A stretch of 64,000 bases of DNA from Cryomorpha sp963748925 (GTDB lineage Bacteria > Bacteroidota > Bacteroidia > Flavobacteriales_D > Cryomorphaceae). Location of the stretch: NCBI GenBank assembly GCA_963748925.1, contig CAVVKG010000009.1:923282-987281 (forward strand). Direction: 5' to 3'. Shown here piece after piece: positions 53,259 through 63,300 of the stretch. The translations under genes were made by a program, and so were the position numbers. Each line of letters starts with the position of its first letter. Position 1 is the first letter of the stretch. The notes beneath the pieces were generated by a model, which was given only the letters and a program-made list of their open reading frames with translations, did not search any database and was not told the DNA's origin.

Positions 53259-55430
53259 ATGAGAACATTTTTATTTTCTTTAATTTTTCTTCCAGTTCTG
53301 TGCTTTGCACAGTCCAGACAAATGATGCCATTGGATTTGCAAAAGCAGCTCAAAAGCATTCCTGCTGATCACCAAATTGACCTTTATCTAAGAGGAAATC
53401 TTGTCAGCCTTTCCACTTTTGTGCGATCTGAAAATGGAAAAATTAAGGGATCTTTGAACGATATTTTAGCTTGCTCACTTCCCGCATCAAAAATGGCTTT
53501 GCTCAATGATTTAGAAGGGCTCGATTACATCGAATATTCTGGTTCTACGCCTCATTTGCTAAACGATATAATGCGGACAAATAACAATGTGCTTCCGGTT
53601 CATTTGGGAGCAACCCCATTGCCTCAGGCTTATTTGGGCGACGATGTGATTCTTGGTTTTGTAGATAGTGGAATTGAACTGGCGCATCCTGATTTTCAAA
53701 ATGAAGATGGGTCCACCAGGGTCATTGCCCTTTGGGATCAAACACAGGATGAAACGATTCCATTCAGAGTGCCTGAACCTTATGGGTACGGGCAGGAATG
53801 GAATTCGGAAGATATTGATGCAGAGATTACAGGTCATGATGATCAGGCTGCTTTTGCCGGCCATGGATCTACTGTAGCGGGGGTAGGTGCTAGCAATGGA
53901 AATGCTACCGGTAATTTTATGGGTGTAGCTCCCAATGCAGATATTATCGCGATCTCTTCAGATTTTAATCGACCAAACTGGTCGGCTTCAGCCGCAGATG
54001 CCATTGATTTTATTTTCGCGAAAGCAGAAGCTTTGGGAAAACCTGCAGTGGTTAATCTTAGCCTCGGCGATTACTATGGCTCCCATGATGGACTTGATGC
54101 TCCAACGCTTTTTGTTGATCAATTGCTCGATGAATCGGGCGGAAGGGCAGTGGTCGCTGCTGCGGGAAATAGTGGAAACCTTGGCAATTATCACCTTTCC
54201 TATGATATTCCACAAGCCGATACGGCCTTTACCTGGTTCAAGTACAATGGCTCAGCTCAGGCAGTATTTTTTGAAGTATGGACAGATACGATCGATTTTA
54301 ACACGACATCTTATTCAATAGGAGCAGATCTCACAATCCCCCAATATGAGTTTAGAGGTTATGCCTCCTGGCGAAATGCCACAGAAAATTTGAATATGGT
54401 AATTACCGATACCATTTTTTATCAGGGTGCTATCTTGGGAATTGTAGACACCTGGTGCGGATTGCGAGGCGGTCAATATCAGCTCCAGGTGCAGGTTACC
54501 CAGCCCTTTAGCAATCAGTATTTATGGCGGTTTGCAACAACAGGTGGTGGCAAGTTCGACTGCTGGAGTCACGGCCCCTTTGGAACATCGCAAATTGTAA
54601 ATACAGGATTACCGGACCTCGGGGCTTTTCCCGATATGCAGTATTACCAATTGCCGGATAATGATAAAACAATCGTAGACTCATGGGTCTGTTCTGATAA
54701 AGTAATCACCGTTGGAAATTACATCAACCGCGATGCATTCACCAACTACCTTGGTGAGCAAACCACTTTTGATGATACCCCTGGTGAAATTTCAATTAAC
54801 TGTAGCCGTGGCCCCACACGCGATATGCGTCAAAAGCCGGATATAGCGGCCAGTGGAGATCACACACTCAGTGCGGGCAGAATAGCTACACTTAATTCCT
54901 GGATTAATATCAATCCCGATAAGGTAGCCGAAGATGGTATGCACTATATAAATGGTGGTACTTCGCTTGCATCGCCCGTGGTGGCCGGTGTTGCATGTCT
55001 CTACCTTTCCAGGGATCCTGAAGCAACTTACCTCGATATTAAAAATGCTATTATCGATAATGCACTGGCCGATCAGTTTACAGGAATCCTTCCGGGAAAT
55101 CAATTTGGTTATGGGAAAATAGATGCCTTTGCAACGCTCACGGTGCCATTTATCACTTCTTATGCCAGTGGTGGTCTATCTAAAGACATATTGGAAATAT
55201 ACCCGAATCCATCCAGCGGATTATTCCGAGTGAGAACGAATGGATATCAGGTAAATTCCATTCGTGTATATGACGTCTCCGGAAGACTTGTATTGCAAGA
55301 ATCTCCGCAATATGGATCTGAAAATGAGTTCAGTATTGATCTGTCTCAATTTGATGCCGGAGTTTATGTTATTCATTCTCAAATTCTTAATGGCTTTAAA
55401 GGAATAGCTAAACTTATTGTTGAGAAATAG
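53259..55430 (+). CDS. T9SS-secreted subtilisin-like serine protease (S8)
   Basis: A 723-residue secreted protease. Signal peptide (about 1-18, ending CFAQ); catalytic triad Asp in GFVDSGIELAHPDF (about 131), His in GHGSTVAGVGASNG (about 200) and Ser in GGTSLASPVVAGVACL (about 565); oxyanion Asn in AAAGNSGN (about 305). Inside the S8 domain is a beta-rich insertion (about 320-450). C-terminal T9SS sorting domain: IYPNPSSGLFRVRTNG, VYDVSGRLVL, GVYVIHSQ and KLIVEK. It is exported across the outer membrane by T9SS and presumably degrades extracellular protein. It follows the HsdR_N gene by only nine bases, so may be cotranscribed, though no functional link is evident. Confidence 0.92.
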   Translation: MRTFLFSLIFLPVLCFAQSRQMMPLDLQKQLKSIPADHQIDLYLRGNLVSLSTFVRSENGKIKGSLNDILACSLPASKMALLNDLEGLDYIEYSGSTPHLLNDIMRTNNNVLPVHLGATPLPQAYLGDDVILGFVDSGIELAHPDFQNEDGSTRVIALWDQTQDETIPFRVPEPYGYGQEWNSEDIDAEITGHDDQAAFAGHGSTVAGVGASNGNATGNFMGVAPNADIIAISSDFNRPNWSASAADAIDFIFAKAEALGKPAVVNLSLGDYYGSHDGLDAPTLFVDQLLDESGGRAVVAAAGNSGNLGNYHLSYDIPQADTAFTWFKYNGSAQAVFFEVWTDTIDFNTTSYSIGADLTIPQYEFRGYASWRNATENLNMVITDTIFYQGAILGIVDTWCGLRGGQYQLQVQVTQPFSNQYLWRFATTGGGKFDCWSHGPFGTSQIVNTGLPDLGAFPDMQYYQLPDNDKTIVDSWVCSDKVITVGNYINRDAFTNYLGEQTTFDDTPGEISINCSRGPTRDMRQKPDIAASGDHTLSAGRIATLNSWININPDKVAEDGMHYINGGTSLASPVVAGVACLYLSRDPEATYLDIKNAIIDNALADQFTGILPGNQFGYGKIDAFATLTVPFITSYASGGLSKDILEIYPNPSSGLFRVRTNGYQVNSIRVYDVSGRLVLQESPQYGSENEFSIDLSQFDAGVYVIHSQILNGFKGIAKLIVEK

Positions 55431-55450
55431 ATTTAGAGTGTTTAGCTTTG
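55420..55450 (+). promoter_or_regulatory. Promoter of the DUF5606 gene
   Basis: TTG (55420-55422) and TAGCTTTG (55443-55450) are 20 bases apart, close to the Bacteroidota consensus. The -33 part lies inside the end of the subtilase gene. The ATG is 24 bases downstream. Confidence 0.65.
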
Positions 55451-55474
55451 CCGTCCAAATTTTAGGACTTTTTT

Positions 55475-56059
55475 ATGGACTTATCGAAAATCTTATCTAT
55501 CGCCGGAAAACCTGGTTTGTATCAAATTGTTAACCAGTCTCGCGGTGGCGTCGTAGCTAAGTCGCTACTCGACGGCAAAAAAGTATCTATCGGACAAACT
55601 CAGCGAGTGAGCACCCTCTCTGATATTTCGATTTATGTTGAAGATGGTGATGAGCCTTTGGTGAATATTCTCAAAACCATTTACGAATCAAATGGGGGAA
55701 CAGCAATTGAAATCGATCTAAAAGATGCAGATGCCCTTCGTAATCTTTTGCGCGAAGCGCTTCCAGAACACGATGAAGAGCGCGTTTATACTTCCGATAT
55801 CAAGAAAATTGTGAAGTGGTACAACCTTCTTCACAAAAATAATTTGCTTGACTTCTCTGAAAAAGCTGAAGAAGAAGAAGCCAAAGAAGAAACTATAGTG
55901 GAGGAAGCCATCGTTGCAGAATCTGAAAAAGGCGATAAGGCAGAAGCTCAACCGGCAAAGAAAGCTGCAGCCAAACAAGCGAAGAAAGCAACGGATAAGC
56001 CAAAAGCTGATAATGCAGAGCCCAAAGCAAAGCCGGCTAAAAAGAAGAAAGACGAGTAG
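55475..56059 (+). CDS. DUF5606 domain protein with charged tail
   Basis: A 194-residue cytosolic protein. The N-terminal DUF5606 domain (about 1-130) has KILSIAGKPGLYQIVNQSRGG, KVSIGQTQRVSTLSDISIY and KKIVKWYNLLHKNNLLDF. The remainder (about 131-194) is a low-complexity Glu/Ala then Lys/Ala/Pro-rich tail (KAEAQPAKKAAAKQAKK, KPAKKKKDE), resembling unstructured RNA-, DNA- or ribosome-binding tails. The family is almost confined to Bacteroidota and has no established role. It is well conserved in flavobacteria, suggesting a housekeeping function. It has its own promoter. Confidence 0.85.
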   Translation: MDLSKILSIAGKPGLYQIVNQSRGGVVAKSLLDGKKVSIGQTQRVSTLSDISIYVEDGDEPLVNILKTIYESNGGTAIEIDLKDADALRNLLREALPEHDEERVYTSDIKKIVKWYNLLHKNNLLDFSEKAEEEEAKEETIVEEAIVAESEKGDKAEAQPAKKAAAKQAKKATDKPKADNAEPKAKPAKKKKDE

Positions 56060-56163
56060 AGAAGTAGTTAGAAGTTTCTACGCATCAAGGCTCCAAGCTA
56101 ATTTAATGTGACGGATTGCACTAGATAAACTTGCCCTTTAAGGGTAATTGTCAGTGCTACGAA

Positions 56164-57180
56164 CTAAATAATATTTACTTCCCTTTCAAGCTCAACTCCA
56201 AATTTTTCTGCCACAGAATCCTTTACACGGGTAGAGTGGTCGTAAATTTCCTGACCGGTGGCACCGCCATAGTTCACAAGCACCAGCGCTTGCTTGGCAT
56301 GCATTCCGCAATTGCCAATTCGCTTTCCTTTCCAGCCTGCTTGTTCAATGAGCCATCCTGCGGCTAGCTTCACCTCATTTCCGGGTGCGGGATAATTCGG
56401 AATTTCAGGGTGCTCTTTAGCTATTTCCTTCCATTGAGCGGCAGAAATAACAGGATTTTTGAAAAAGCTGCCCGCATTTCCCAATTCCTTTGGATTGGGT
56501 AGTTTACTGTTTCGGATATTAATTACGGCCTGGCTTATTGCCTCAATGGAAAGTTCATCGATTCCCATGCTATTTAATTCGGCGTCGATTGCACCGTAGT
56601 TCACATTAAAATAGGGAGTTTTAAGTAGCTTGAAGGTCACGGAGGTAATGATGTATTTGCCTTTTAACTTTCTCTTGAAAACACTTTCCCGATATCCAAA
56701 TTCGCATTCAGCGGTATTAAACTTCTCTACCTCTCCCGTATTGAGATTGTAGGCTTCCAGATGGTCAAATCTGTCTTTGATCTCAACACCATAAGCACCT
56801 ATATTTTGCATGGGACTTGCGCCGACATTGCCGGGAATAAGCGATAAGTTCTCCATTCCCGCCCATTTGTTTTTGATGCAGGTAAGTACAAACTGATGCC
56901 AGTTCTCTCCGGCGCCGGCTTTAATATATACATGGTCATCGTTTTCGTCAATACACGCAATTCCGGTGATGCCGTTTTTTAGTATCAAACCTTCATAATC
57001 CTTGGTGAAAAGCAAATTGCTTCCACCACCCAGAATCATCCTCGGCATTTGATTTAAGTCTCTATCGCTCAAGATCTCTCTCAATTCTTCCACGGAGTGA
57101 AAAGTGGCCATTGCTTTCGCTTTAGCATCGATGCCAAATGTATTGTACTCTTTGAGAGAAGGATTATACTCAATCTGCAT
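56164..57180 (-). CDS. murB: UDP-N-acetylenolpyruvoylglucosamine reductase
   Basis: A 338-residue FAD enzyme of peptidoglycan synthesis, reducing UDP-GlcNAc-enolpyruvate to UDP-MurNAc with NADPH. The sequence has NTFGIDAKAKAMATFHSVEE at the start, the FAD-binding MILGGGSNLLF and GNVGASPMQNIGAYGVEIKD, the YRESVFKRKLKG segment with the conserved Arg, the catalytic Ser in GNAGSFFKNPV and the late Glu in VKLAAGWLIEQAGWKGKRIG. This is the type I (E. coli-like) form, as expected in Bacteroidota. It is divergent from the glycosyltransferase at 57254; TAGCTTTG on the minus strand (57202-57195) is its likely -7 box. Confidence 0.94.
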   Translation of the reverse strand: MQIEYNPSLKEYNTFGIDAKAKAMATFHSVEELREILSDRDLNQMPRMILGGGSNLLFTKDYEGLILKNGITGIACIDENDDHVYIKAGAGENWHQFVLTCIKNKWAGMENLSLIPGNVGASPMQNIGAYGVEIKDRFDHLEAYNLNTGEVEKFNTAECEFGYRESVFKRKLKGKYIITSVTFKLLKTPYFNVNYGAIDAELNSMGIDELSIEAISQAVINIRNSKLPNPKELGNAGSFFKNPVISAAQWKEIAKEHPEIPNYPAPGNEVKLAAGWLIEQAGWKGKRIGNCGMHAKQALVLVNYGGATGQEIYDHSTRVKDSVAEKFGVELEREVNII

Positions 57181-57194
57181 TATGAAATTTTGAG

Positions 57195-57202
57195 CAAAGC
57201 TA
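57195..57202 (-). promoter_or_regulatory. Probable -7 box of murB
   Basis: TAGCTTTG on the minus strand fits TAnnTTTG, 14 bases before the murB ATG. It is part of a compact divergent promoter region of 73 bases. Confidence 0.5.
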
Positions 57203-57240
57203 ATTCAAAAATTGCAATCGGTTGATTCCACTTACTTCCT

Positions 57241-57248
57241 TACTTTTA
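57241..57248 (+). promoter_or_regulatory. -7-like box almost abutting the glycosyltransferase start
   Basis: TACTTTTA is five bases before the GTG at 57254, within TTACTTTTACCG as at 52778. Its position argues against the longer frame from 57212 and for a leaderless or near-leaderless transcript. Confidence 0.5.
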
Positions 57249-57253
57249 CCGAA

Positions 57254-58372
57254 GTGAAAAAACGCATTGTCATATCGGTTAGCAACGATCTGGATACCGA
57301 TCAAAGGGTGCAGAAACAATGCCGATTCCTATATAAATCCGGGTTTGAGATTGCACTCTATGGACGAAAGCTGAAAGACAGCAAGCCGATCGAAAGACCC
57401 TATTTCACTCAACGGTTCAACTTGCTCTTTAACCATGGTTTTCTGTTTTATGCTGCATTAAACACACGTCTTTTTCTAGCCTTGCTTTTCTCGAAAGCTG
57501 ATGCTTATTACGCGAATGACCTCGATACCTTACCCGCAAATTATCTGGCGTCGCTTCTTCGGCGAAAGCCGCTTATTTACGATAGTCACGAATTTTTCAC
57601 GGAAGTGCCGGAGGTGCAAAACAGACCATTGGTAAAATCGGTCTGGAAATTTTTTGAACGCATCTGTATTCGTCAATGCGATTTGGTTTTGACCGTTAGC
57701 CAGTCTATTGCCGAACTTTTACAAGGTACCTATAAGCTTGATAAAGTCTTTCTTGTTAGAAATGTACCATACGAACGCCTTCAAATAAACCCGGTTTCAA
57801 AATCGGAAATTGGCGTCGCTGAAGATCAGTTTCTTCTTCTACTTCAGGGCACAGGGATAAACATTGATCGCGGTGCTGAGGAGCTTATAGAGGCAATAAC
57901 ATTTTTAGATAACACGTTGCTGTTGATCATAGGAGGCGGAAATGCCATGTCTATCCTCAAAGCGAAAGTTGATAAGTTAAACCTGAATGAGAAAGTACTT
58001 TTTAAGGACAAGATGCCGTTTGGTCAAATGATACGCTATACCGCCGCTGCCGATTTAGGTTTGAGTTTGGACAAAAACACGAATATCAATTATAAATTTA
58101 GCCTACCCAACAAACTATTTGATTATGCGTTGGCTGGCATTCCTGTATTGACCAGTAACCTCCACGAAGTAAGAAAAATCGTGGAAGGCTATAATATCGG
58201 AGAAGTGATTGATAGCCATGATCCCCAAATGATCGCTCAAAAGCTAGAAAGCCTTCGCTCCAATAAGAGTCAACTGGCTGTTTATCGTAAGAATACTTCA
58301 ACTTTGCTCAATGAATTAATGTGGGAGGAGGAATACAGGCCGGTACTTCAAAAAATACAAGAAATTGTCTGA
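57254..58372 (+). CDS. GT4-family glycosyltransferase
   Basis: A 372-residue GT-B transferase, probably acting in surface polysaccharide or glycolipid synthesis. The GTG at 57254 gives KKRIVISVSNDLDTDQRVQKQ, the standard start of this group; the upstream extension overlaps the promoter. Landmarks: DADAYYANDLDTLPAN-like segment (AYYANDLDTLPANYLA), YDSHEFFTEVPE, and the C-terminal nucleotide-sugar site FSLPNKLFDYALAGIPVLTSNLHE, with the Glu-x7-Glu motif partially replaced. It overlaps the next glycosyltransferase gene by eight bases, so the two form a tight pair. Acceptor and sugar are unknown. Confidence 0.82.
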   Translation: MKKRIVISVSNDLDTDQRVQKQCRFLYKSGFEIALYGRKLKDSKPIERPYFTQRFNLLFNHGFLFYAALNTRLFLALLFSKADAYYANDLDTLPANYLASLLRRKPLIYDSHEFFTEVPEVQNRPLVKSVWKFFERICIRQCDLVLTVSQSIAELLQGTYKLDKVFLVRNVPYERLQINPVSKSEIGVAEDQFLLLLQGTGINIDRGAEELIEAITFLDNTLLLIIGGGNAMSILKAKVDKLNLNEKVLFKDKMPFGQMIRYTAAADLGLSLDKNTNINYKFSLPNKLFDYALAGIPVLTSNLHEVRKIVEGYNIGEVIDSHDPQMIAQKLESLRSNKSQLAVYRKNTSTLLNELMWEEEYRPVLQKIQEIV

Positions 58373-59480
58373 CCGCCATTTACATATCGTTTCTTTTGAT
58401 GTGCCGGACCCACCAGATTATGGAGGGGTTATCGACGTTTATTATAGAATAAAGGCGCTTGCCGAACTTGGAGTTAATGTGCATCTTCACTGCTTTCAGT
58501 ATGGTAGGAGCTCGTCTCTTCGGTTGGAAGAATTTTGCGAGTCTGTTACATATTATCAACGGTCAAAATCTTTGCGCCACGCTTTATCCGGACTACCTTT
58601 TATTGTTGAAACGAGACGAAATCAGAGCCTTCTCAAAAACCTGCAAGGCAATGCGTTTCCCATCCTTTTCGAGGGACTTCATACCACGGCTTTTTTGAAT
58701 CATCCTTCACTTAAAAATCGCATCAAACTGGTTCGCGCCCATAATGTAGAACACGATTATTACCAGGGTTTGGCTCAGGTTGAAAAAAATCCTGTCAAAA
58801 AGCTTTTTTTCAAAAAAGAAGCGGAAAAGCTAAATCGCTATGAATCGGTTTTAAAGGCTTGTCAACACATTCTGGCCATTTCAGAAAGTGACAGGCAACA
58901 CTTTCAAGAACTTTATGGTAAAACCATATTGATCAATCCGTTTCATCCGTTCCACGGCGCAGATATTGGCGGCGATAATAGCTACGCTTTCTACCACGGC
59001 AACCTGGAAGTACCCGAAAATCTTGAAGCCTTAGCTTTCCTGATAAATCGCGTAATCCCGCTCACACAAGTGGCGCTCGTAGTGGCCGGAAATGGAGCTG
59101 AGAAAGCAGTAGCGCGCCTTAACAACAAGCGGGAGAATATCAAAGTTATAAATTCTCCGGATGCAGGAACTATGCTTGAACTTGCCAAAAATGCTTCCGT
59201 ACATGTTTTGCCTACATTTCAAAGCACAGGGTTTAAATTGAAATTACTCTACTCAATGTTCACTGCTCAGGTAATTGTGGCTAACAAAATGATGGTAGAG
59301 GGAACCGGATTAGAAAACTATTGCCAAATAGCTGAAAGTCCCGAGGAAATGGCGCGGATTATTACAGAATCGCATAGATCGGAGGCAAACCCCGAAATGC
59401 TTCAAAACAGAATAGACTATCTAAACAAACATTTTTCAAATCGGGAGAATGCTTTAAAAATCACTAAACTTCTTGACTGA
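58365..59480 (+). CDS. Glycosyltransferase (GT4-like), second of pair
   Basis: A 371-residue GT-B transferase beginning SDRHLHIVSFDVPDPPDYGG. Landmarks are ALAELGVNVHLHCFQYG, LVRAHNVEHDYYQGLA (a conserved His-Asn-Val-Glu-His motif of this group) and a C-terminal half with FYHGNLEVPENLEALAFL and VLPTFQSTGFKLKLLYSMF. Translation appears to start at TTG (58365), inside the last codons of the first gene, presumably by coupling; no ATG is near and a later GTG would remove the first beta strand. Its 3' end overlaps the convergent FtsE-like gene by 17 bases. Products probably act in one pathway with the preceding transferase. Confidence 0.78.
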   Translation: MSDRHLHIVSFDVPDPPDYGGVIDVYYRIKALAELGVNVHLHCFQYGRSSSLRLEEFCESVTYYQRSKSLRHALSGLPFIVETRRNQSLLKNLQGNAFPILFEGLHTTAFLNHPSLKNRIKLVRAHNVEHDYYQGLAQVEKNPVKKLFFKKEAEKLNRYESVLKACQHILAISESDRQHFQELYGKTILINPFHPFHGADIGGDNSYAFYHGNLEVPENLEALAFLINRVIPLTQVALVVAGNGAEKAVARLNNKRENIKVINSPDAGTMLELAKNASVHVLPTFQSTGFKLKLLYSMFTAQVIVANKMMVEGTGLENYCQIAESPEEMARIITESHRSEANPEMLQNRIDYLNKHFSNRENALKITKLLD

Positions 59481-60153
59481 GATTCTCCATAGTCGCTTTG
59501 TTGTCAACGCAGCGGATAATATGTGATGAAAACTTCTTCAGATGCACATAATCGTGGGTGGCCATTAAGACGGCCCGGCCATTTTTACTAATGTCGTGAA
59601 GAAGGTTCAAAATTTCTTCTGTAGTGGAAGGATCCAGATTTCCCGTTGGTTCGTCGGCTAGTATCAAGTCAGGATCATTAAGCAGAGCTCGGGCTACAGC
59701 TACACGTTGTTGCTCTCCTCCCGATAGTTCGTGAGGCATTTTGTAACCCTTAGTTCCTAGACCAACTTTGTCCAGAACTTCCTGAATTCTGGCGGCCATT
59801 TCAGCTTTATTTTTCCAGCCGGTAGCGCGCAAAACGAAAAGCAAATTCTCGTTTACATTTCTGTCTGTTAAAAGCTCAAAATCTTGAAATACGATACCGA
59901 GATTTCTGCGCAAGAAGGGAACTTGCTTTCGTTTGAGTTTAGTGAGATCAAATTCTCCAACATGACCTTCGCCGTTTTTAATAGGCAATTCTCCGTAGAG
60001 GGTTTTCAATAAGCTGCTTTTTCCCGATCCTGTTTTCCCGATCAAATACACAAAGTCGCCTTTGTTGATATGAATATTTACATCAGTCAATACAAGGTGG
60101 TCGCCCTGAAAAACGGAGACGTTTTTGAGTTCTACGATCGTGTCGAGTGCCAT
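59464..60153 (-). CDS. ftsE: FtsE-like ABC ATPase
   Basis: A 229-residue ATPase of the FtsE/LolD group. Motifs: Walker A IGKTGSGKSSLLKTL (about 37), Q-loop VFQDFELL, signature LSGGEQQRVAVARALL and Walker B LILADEPTGNLD, and the switch His in MATHDY. FtsE works with the membrane protein FtsX in septal peptidoglycan hydrolysis control. The absence of an adjacent ftsX is usual in this phylum. The start ATG at 60153 fits the family. It could also be a LolD-type ATPase, but the FVYLIGKTGSGKSSL and VPFLRRNLGIVFQDF motifs favour FtsE. Confidence 0.85.
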   Translation of the reverse strand: MALDTIVELKNVSVFQGDHLVLTDVNIHINKGDFVYLIGKTGSGKSSLLKTLYGELPIKNGEGHVGEFDLTKLKRKQVPFLRRNLGIVFQDFELLTDRNVNENLLFVLRATGWKNKAEMAARIQEVLDKVGLGTKGYKMPHELSGGEQQRVAVARALLNDPDLILADEPTGNLDPSTTEEILNLLHDISKNGRAVLMATHDYVHLKKFSSHIIRCVDNKATMENLSQEV

Positions 60154-60300
60154 TTTTTAAATTTCTGTAAAGCTAAAATAAATTTGCGAGGCACCCGTTC
60201 CTTACGAGTTGAGAAAGGCCATTGAAAACGGGCTTATTCTTCACATATTCGAGTTTAAAACTTTTAGACTTACCCGGTTCACTGCACCCATTGATACCCT

Positions 60301-60308
60301 TACTTTTA
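60301..60308 (+). promoter_or_regulatory. -7-like box of the large TPR gene
   Basis: TACTTTTA lies 23 bases before the ATG at 60332, within the longer frame from 60209, and supports the later start. Confidence 0.4.
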
Positions 60309-60331
60309 TCTGTTTAAAACAGCACGTACAC

Positions 60332-63300
60332 ATGCTAAAAATACGCCCGGCAGTTTGGTTGCCAATTTTCATACTTTTTTTCGGAAGCAATTTGCTGTTA
60401 GCCCAGCAAACAGAGGCTGAGCGTAATCCTGACCTCAAGTATTACGAGTCTATGGAGTGGATGAGGCATAACCAGTTTGAAGCCGCTCGCAAAGGATTTG
60501 CCGATTATCTGAAGCAAAACACCGACGACCATAGTGAGTTGCATATTAATGCAGCTTATTACAAGGCCGCGTGTTCCATGGAGCTTTTTCACAAAGATTC
60601 TGAATTCCTCATGGAGCAGTTTATCTTAAAGCATCCTGAAAGCACCTGGGTTCATTCTGCCACGCTCGATCTGGGAAATTATAATTTCAATCGTCGTGAT
60701 TACGACGATGCTCTCTATTGGCTAAACCGTTTAGATGAGCGCGACCTTTCTTCTATTCAGAAAGAAGAAGTGGTTTTCAAAAAAGGATTTTCAGCCTTTC
60801 AGCTTGAGAAGTACGAAGAAGCCAAAGCCGATTTTTACAAACTGAAAGATAGTGAAGGGGCATATCACGGGCCTACAAACTACTACTACGGTCACATAGC
60901 CTATACCGAGGGCAATTACCAAACTGCGCTTACATCCCTCGATAAAGCAGCAGATGATCCTAATTTTGCGCCGGTAGTACCTTATTACAAGGCTCAGATT
61001 TACCATTTTCAGGAAAAATACGATGAGTTAATTGCATATGCAACCCCATTGCTGGATGCCGAGGAGCCTGTACGCGTGGAAGAAATAGCGCACCTTGTTG
61101 GGAATGCACATTTTCAAAAGCAGGAGTATGCGCTGGCATTGCCTTTTTTAGAAATGTATGCGGAGAGAACTTACAACCTAAGTCCTGAGGACGCATACCA
61201 AATCGCTTATGCCTATTACCGTGCCGGCGAATACCGCAAATCTATTGATAGGTTTGCAACGGCTACAAAAGCTGAAGACCCTAACCTGTCTCAAATTGCT
61301 ACCTATCAAATGGCCGACGCTTACGTGCAATTAGGAGAAAAGAAGTATGCGCAAAATGCTTTTAAAGTAGCTTCCCAAATGGATGCCGACCGCGAAATTA
61401 CTGAGGATGCACTTTTTAATTATGCCAAGCTCGCTTATGAATTGAGTTACGATCCTTTTCATGAAGCTATTCAGGCATTTGAAAGTTACCTTACCAAATA
61501 CCCAAGTTCGACCAGGAAAGATGAGGCCTACGAGTTTTTGCTTAAAGTGCACCTCTCCACAAAGAATTATACCGCGGCTATAAATGCGCTTGACGAGATG
61601 AAATCTCTGGATATTACCGATCGTACGCATTATCAGGAATGCGCTTATAATCTGGCAATTTCAGATGTGATTGCTAAAAAATCGGATCAGGCTTTCGCCA
61701 ATTTTAAACTGTCTAAGAAGTATCCTGAAAACCCTAAGCTTGTTGCTTTAGCAGATTATTGGGTAGGTGATTTGTATTACCGCGAAGGTGAGTATGAAAA
61801 AGCCATAGCTGCTTACAAGGCTTACTTGGCCAACACTTCGGCTTACCAAACGAAGTATTACAATACCGCAAATTACAATATAGGCTATTGTGCCTTTAAG
61901 GATGGCGACTACGCGAATTCCCTTCAAGCCTTTAGAAAGTTTGTGTCAGGGTCTAATGTCGATGAGAAAAGAAAGAACGATGCCTATCTGAGAATCGGTG
62001 ACCTCAATTTGGTGCGCAAAGAATATGGTTCTGCTGTAGAAAACTATCAGAAAGCACTTGATCTGAATGTGTCGAATGGAGATTATGCTCTTTTACAAAT
62101 TGCAGAAGCTTATGGTTATCAGGATGATTTCGCAAAGAAAGCGGAAATGCTTAATAAGCTTTTTGATGAGCACCCTGAGACAACTTTAGCTGCTGTTGCT
62201 AAATTTCAACTAGGAGATAGTTACTTTATGCTTAATCAATTGGATAAATCGCTTACAGCATTTAATTCAGTTATCAACGATTACCCCCAGTCTCCTTATA
62301 GGAAAAAGGCCTTGCTAAAGCGTGGTCTTGTGCAATACCGACAAGGAAACTATGATGGTGCAATTGCAAGCTACAAATTGGTGGTGGCTGATTATGGGGT
62401 AGATTCTGAGTCGAATGAGGCCATAGCTACTTTGAAAAACATCTACCTCGACCTCGGTAAGGTTGATGATTACAGCGACTGGCTTAAAGAAATTCCCGAT
62501 TATGAAGTATCCCCTTCCGAGATTGACAGCCTATCTTATCAGGCCGCTGAAAATCTGGTCGCAGATGGTGATTGTGATAAGGCTATTCCGGCATTTGAGA
62601 AGTATTTGGCTCAATATCCTAACGGTTTATTTGTCCTCAACGCCAATTATTATCTCTCTGAATGCGCATACCGCAAAAACGATTTTGATAAGGCTCTAAA
62701 AGGATTTGAATACGTGGCCTCGCGACCTACAAGTCAGTTTTCTGAACCCGCTATTCAGGGAGCTGCAACAGTTCGGTTTAACCGAAAGGAATACAAGGAG
62801 GCACTGGTGTTGTATAAGAAACTCGAGGAGGTAGCCTCTTTTGCGACAAATATTTTAGAAGCAAAAGTGGGTCAGATGCGGAGCGCTTACCAGCTTGGGT
62901 TGTACGATGAAGCTCTCACAGCTGCAGACGAGGTGATAAAGGATCCAAATGGATCGGAAGATTTGCTGACTGAAGCGCGCATGTTGAAAGCTCGAATCTA
63001 TTTCACCAATGAAAACTATGCCGAGGCCAAGCCAATCTTCGTTCAGTTAGCCAAGAAGGCCAACTCGAAAGAAGGAGCTGAGGCGAAATACAGACTTGGG
63101 CAAATTGCTTTTGAGCAAAATGATCTGGATGAATCTGAAAAGCAAATTTTTGAACTGGCTAAGGATTTTGCCGGTTTCGATTTCTGGAAAATAAAGGGAT
63201 TTATCCTTCTGGCAGATGTTTATGTCGCCCGCCAAGACTATTTCCAGGCTAGGGCGACCCTACAAAGTGTTATTGATAATGTTCAAGATCAGAAATTCGT

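Noticed and set aside
60209..60331. N-terminal extension of the large TPR protein
   Set aside because: The later ATG at 60332 gives a clean signal peptide, and the extension covers the -7-like box.
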